Source of the DNA: Porphyromonadaceae bacterium UBA2720
GTDB lineage: Bacteria; Bacteroidota; Bacteroidia; Bacteroidales; Muribaculaceae
Assembly: GCA_002353885.1 (NCBI GenBank)
Contig: DEKO01000092.1
Location: 13,613-21,963, forward strand
Length of the DNA stretch: 8,351 bases
Direction of reading: 5' to 3'
The position numbers and the translations under genes were made by a program. Below, one piece after another: positions 6,888-8,351 of the stretch (position 1 is its first letter; each line of letters opens with the position of its first letter). Below the pieces are notes generated by a model. The model worked only from the letters and a program-made list of their open reading frames with translations. It searched no databases and had not been told where the DNA came from.

Positions 6888-6932
6888 AAACAATCACTCC
6901 CCGCACCAATCGGTGAGGGGAGTGAATTGTTT
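6888..6932 (-). terminator. Terminator of pgk
   Basis: AAACAAT-CACTCCCC (6888-6902) pairs with GGGGAGTG-A-ATTGTTT (6917-6932): 8 GC-rich pairs, one bulged A and 7 AT-rich pairs. A further CACC/GGTG mini-stem closes the loop. In the pgk (minus) direction the stem begins 25 bases after the stop codon and ends in ATTGTTT, which gives a short U-rich 3' side. It probably ends pgk transcription and could also block read-through from the opposite strand. Confidence 0.75.
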
Positions 6933-6956
6933 AGCTAAATCTTAAAGTTCTGAACT

Positions 6957-8210
6957 TCAGTGCTTGATGGCGGCCACGCCAGGCAGTGTTTTGCCCTCGA
7001 TGGCTTCGAGCATGGCACCACCACCAGTCGAGACGTATGACACTTGGTCGGCCAGTCCAAACTTGTTGACTGCAGCCACCGAGTCGCCACCGCCCACCAG
7101 CGAGTAAGCGCCATTCTTGGTGGCCTCTGCCACATACTTGGCAATCTCGCCAGTGCCGTGTGCAAAGTTCTCAAACTCAAACACACCCACAGGACCATTC
7201 CACAGGATGGTCTTGCTGGCCAGGATGATCTCCTTCCAGTTGTCGAGCGAACGCTGTCCGGCATCCATGCCTTCCCAACCGTCGGGGATGTTGAAGATGT
7301 CAACGGTCTGTCGCTCGGCGTCGTTGCTGAATTCCTTGGCACACACAGTCTCAACTGACAGGCTAAGGTTCACGCCTTTCTCCTTGGCAGCCTCTATGAC
7401 AGCCAATGCTTCGGGCATGAGGTCGTCCTCGTGCAGCGATTCACCGATGTGTCCGCCCTGTGCTTTGATGAAGGTGAAGCCCATGCCACCTCCAATGATG
7501 AGATTGTCGACCTTATCGAGCAGGTTCTTGATTACTGCCAACTTTGACGACACCTTGCTGCCTCCGATGATGGCAGTGAATGGGTGCTGTGCATTCTTGA
7601 GCACGTTGTCGATAGCCTCAACCTCCTTCTCCATCAGGTAGCCGAGCATCTTGTGGTCGTCGTCGAAGTAGTCGGCCACAACAGCTGTAGATGCGTGTCG
7701 ACGATGAGCTGTGCCAAAGGCGTCGTTGACATAGACGTCGGCATAGTCGGCCAGGGTCTTTGCAAAGTTGGCCTGGCTCTCCTTCATGCGCTTCTTGGCC
7801 TCATCATAGATGGGGCTGTCCTTGTCGACATCTACGGGTTTGCCTTCCTCCTCGGGATAGAAACGGAGGTTCTCAAGCAACAGCACCTCACCGGGCTGCA
7901 GGTCGGCAGCGGCCTTTTGTGCCTTGGCGCAGTCGGCAGCAAACTTGACCGGTCGAGCCAGTGCCGAAGCCACGGCATTGGCAATCTGACCCAGCGACAG
8001 TTTGGGGTTGATCTTGCCCTTGGGCTTGCCCATGTGCGACATCAAGATGAGGCTTCCGCCATCCTTGAGAATCTTTTTGAGCGTGGGCATTGCTCCACGG
8101 ATGCGGGTATCGTCGGTGATGTTGAAGTTCTCGTCGAGCGGGACATTGAAGTCTACGCGCACGATCGCCTTCTTGCCGGCGAAATCATAAGAGTCGATGT
8201 ACTGTTGCAT
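6957..8210 (-). CDS. pgk: Phosphoglycerate kinase
   Basis: Glycolytic and gluconeogenic enzyme interconverting 1,3-bisphosphoglycerate + ADP and 3-phosphoglycerate + ATP in the cytoplasm. The 417-residue product has the family's landmarks: RVDFNVPLD (18-26) in the phosphoglycerate site; SHMGKPKG (58-65, with M-K where many species have L-R); ENLRFYPEEEGK; NDAFGTAHRRHAST; the hinge and nucleotide region with IIGGSKVSSK and GGGMGFTF; WNGPVGVFEFENF; GGGDS (373-377); and STGGGAMLEAIEGK (394-407) near the C-terminus. Both Rossmann-like lobes are complete, with no lesion. I place the start at the ATG whose A is base 8210, since the frame continues upstream only to give 14 extra residues (from 8252) without similarity to the family and running into a repeat. 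The gene stands alone on the - strand, convergent to the protease gene. It consumes carbon released from glycogen, but shared regulation is not shown. Confidence 0.96.
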   Translation of the reverse strand: MQQYIDSYDFAGKKAIVRVDFNVPLDENFNITDDTRIRGAMPTLKKILKDGGSLILMSHMGKPKGKINPKLSLGQIANAVASALARPVKFAADCAKAQKAAADLQPGEVLLLENLRFYPEEEGKPVDVDKDSPIYDEAKKRMKESQANFAKTLADYADVYVNDAFGTAHRRHASTAVVADYFDDDHKMLGYLMEKEVEAIDNVLKNAQHPFTAIIGGSKVSSKLAVIKNLLDKVDNLIIGGGMGFTFIKAQGGHIGESLHEDDLMPEALAVIEAAKEKGVNLSLSVETVCAKEFSNDAERQTVDIFNIPDGWEGMDAGQRSLDNWKEIILASKTILWNGPVGVFEFENFAHGTGEIAKYVAEATKNGAYSLVGGGDSVAAVNKFGLADQVSYVSTGGGAMLEAIEGKTLPGVAAIKH

Positions 8211-8224
8211 ATGGGTTTGATTTG

Positions 8225-8253
8225 CAAATAAACTTCTTGTCATTCTGAGCAAA
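8225..8253 (-). promoter_or_regulatory. Tentative pgk promoter, partly inside a repeat arm
   Basis: On the minus strand TTTATTTG (8232-8225) matches TAnnTTTG with one mismatch. TTTG (8253-8250) lies 17 bases upstream, slightly closer than the usual 19-21. Transcription would start near 8217-8221, leaving a leader of about 7-11 bases. The -33 candidate falls within the left arm of the inverted repeat at 8239-8315. A promoter further upstream is possible; a TATCTTTC (8348-8341) near the window edge has no visible -33. Confidence 0.35.
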
Positions 8254-8315
8254 GCGAAGGATCTCCTTCCTACTCAAAGTCTACAAAAAGATCCTTCGCT
8301 GACGCTCAGAATGAC
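8239..8315. repeat. Long imperfect inverted repeat upstream of pgk (dispersed palindromic repeat type)
   Basis: The left arm (8239-8263) and right arm (8290-8315) are complementary over 12 bp (GTCATTCTGAGC / GCTCAGAATGAC) and 11 bp (AGCGAAGGATC / GATCCTTCGCT), separated by a 2/3-base internal loop. The central spacer is 26 bases. The left arm also holds a local palindrome, GAAGGATCTCCTTC (8256-8269). The GTCATTCTGAGC...GCGAAGGAT motif is, from memory, a very common intergenic repeat in Bacteroidetes and other genomes. There is no coding sequence inside, so it is a non-autonomous or structural repeat. Confidence 0.8.
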
Positions 8316-8351
8316 CGGATCTTCTTCGTTCAATATGCTGAAAGATACCAT

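Noticed and set aside
6705..6893. Possible 62-residue minus-strand gene in the convergent gap
   Set aside because: It runs through both hairpin repeats and into the pgk terminator, with no start context or similarity I recognise. The repeats explain the open frame.
7584..8231. 215-codon plus-strand open frame opposite pgk
   Set aside because: Covers the strongly conserved N-terminal half of pgk in antisense and has no domain or promoter of its own.
8211..8252. Upstream ATG adding 14 residues to pgk
   Set aside because: The extension enters the palindromic repeat and does not resemble PGK N-termini, which begin just before the F-x-G-K-K-x-x-V-R-V-D-F-N element.
8239..8315. CRISPR or insertion-sequence end
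   Set aside because: There are only two inverted arms, no regularly spaced direct repeats, no target duplication visible and no transposase. It fits a dispersed palindromic repeat better.

Overview
The window looks like a chromosomal stretch from a member of the Bacteroidales, in the Prevotella/Muribaculaceae/Bacteroides neighbourhood. Four things point there: a eukaryote-type (GT3) glycogen synthase paired with a GT35 glucan phosphorylase, an exact TAnnTTTG promoter element ahead of the synthase, start codons preceded by A/T-rich sequence with no recognisable Shine-Dalgarno, and protein sequences that resemble Bacteroidetes orthologues. The genus cannot be set from the sequence alone. The genes are ordinary housekeeping and storage-metabolism genes, with no sign of a phage, an insertion sequence with a transposase, CRISPR or a defence island. 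The less ordinary material lies in the intergenic DNA.

Layout on the + strand: the 3' part of recQ (1-1254) ends in a strong intrinsic terminator (1288-1327). An AT-rich gap carries a promoter and a 14-bp palindrome just before the GT3 glycogen synthase (1485-3116). After 46 bp comes the alpha-glucan phosphorylase glgP (3163-5721). The pair probably forms one glycogen synthesis/mobilisation operon: the synthase extends alpha-1,4-glucan and the phosphorylase releases glucose-1-phosphate. A 143-bp gap with several hairpins follows, then a small membrane-embedded M50 (site-2) protease (5865-6626).

On the - strand, phosphoglycerate kinase (pgk, 6957-8210) converges on the protease gene. The 330-bp convergent gap (6627-6956) holds no credible gene but is dense in structure: a small hairpin at the protease stop, two diverged 36-bp copies of a hairpin repeat, a 9-bp-stem inverted repeat between them, and a long stem that serves as the pgk terminator.

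Upstream of pgk (8239-8315) lies a long imperfect inverted repeat that looks like a dispersed palindromic repeat. Its near arm overlaps the likely pgk promoter. The remaining 36 bases (8316-8351) hold no gene I can support.
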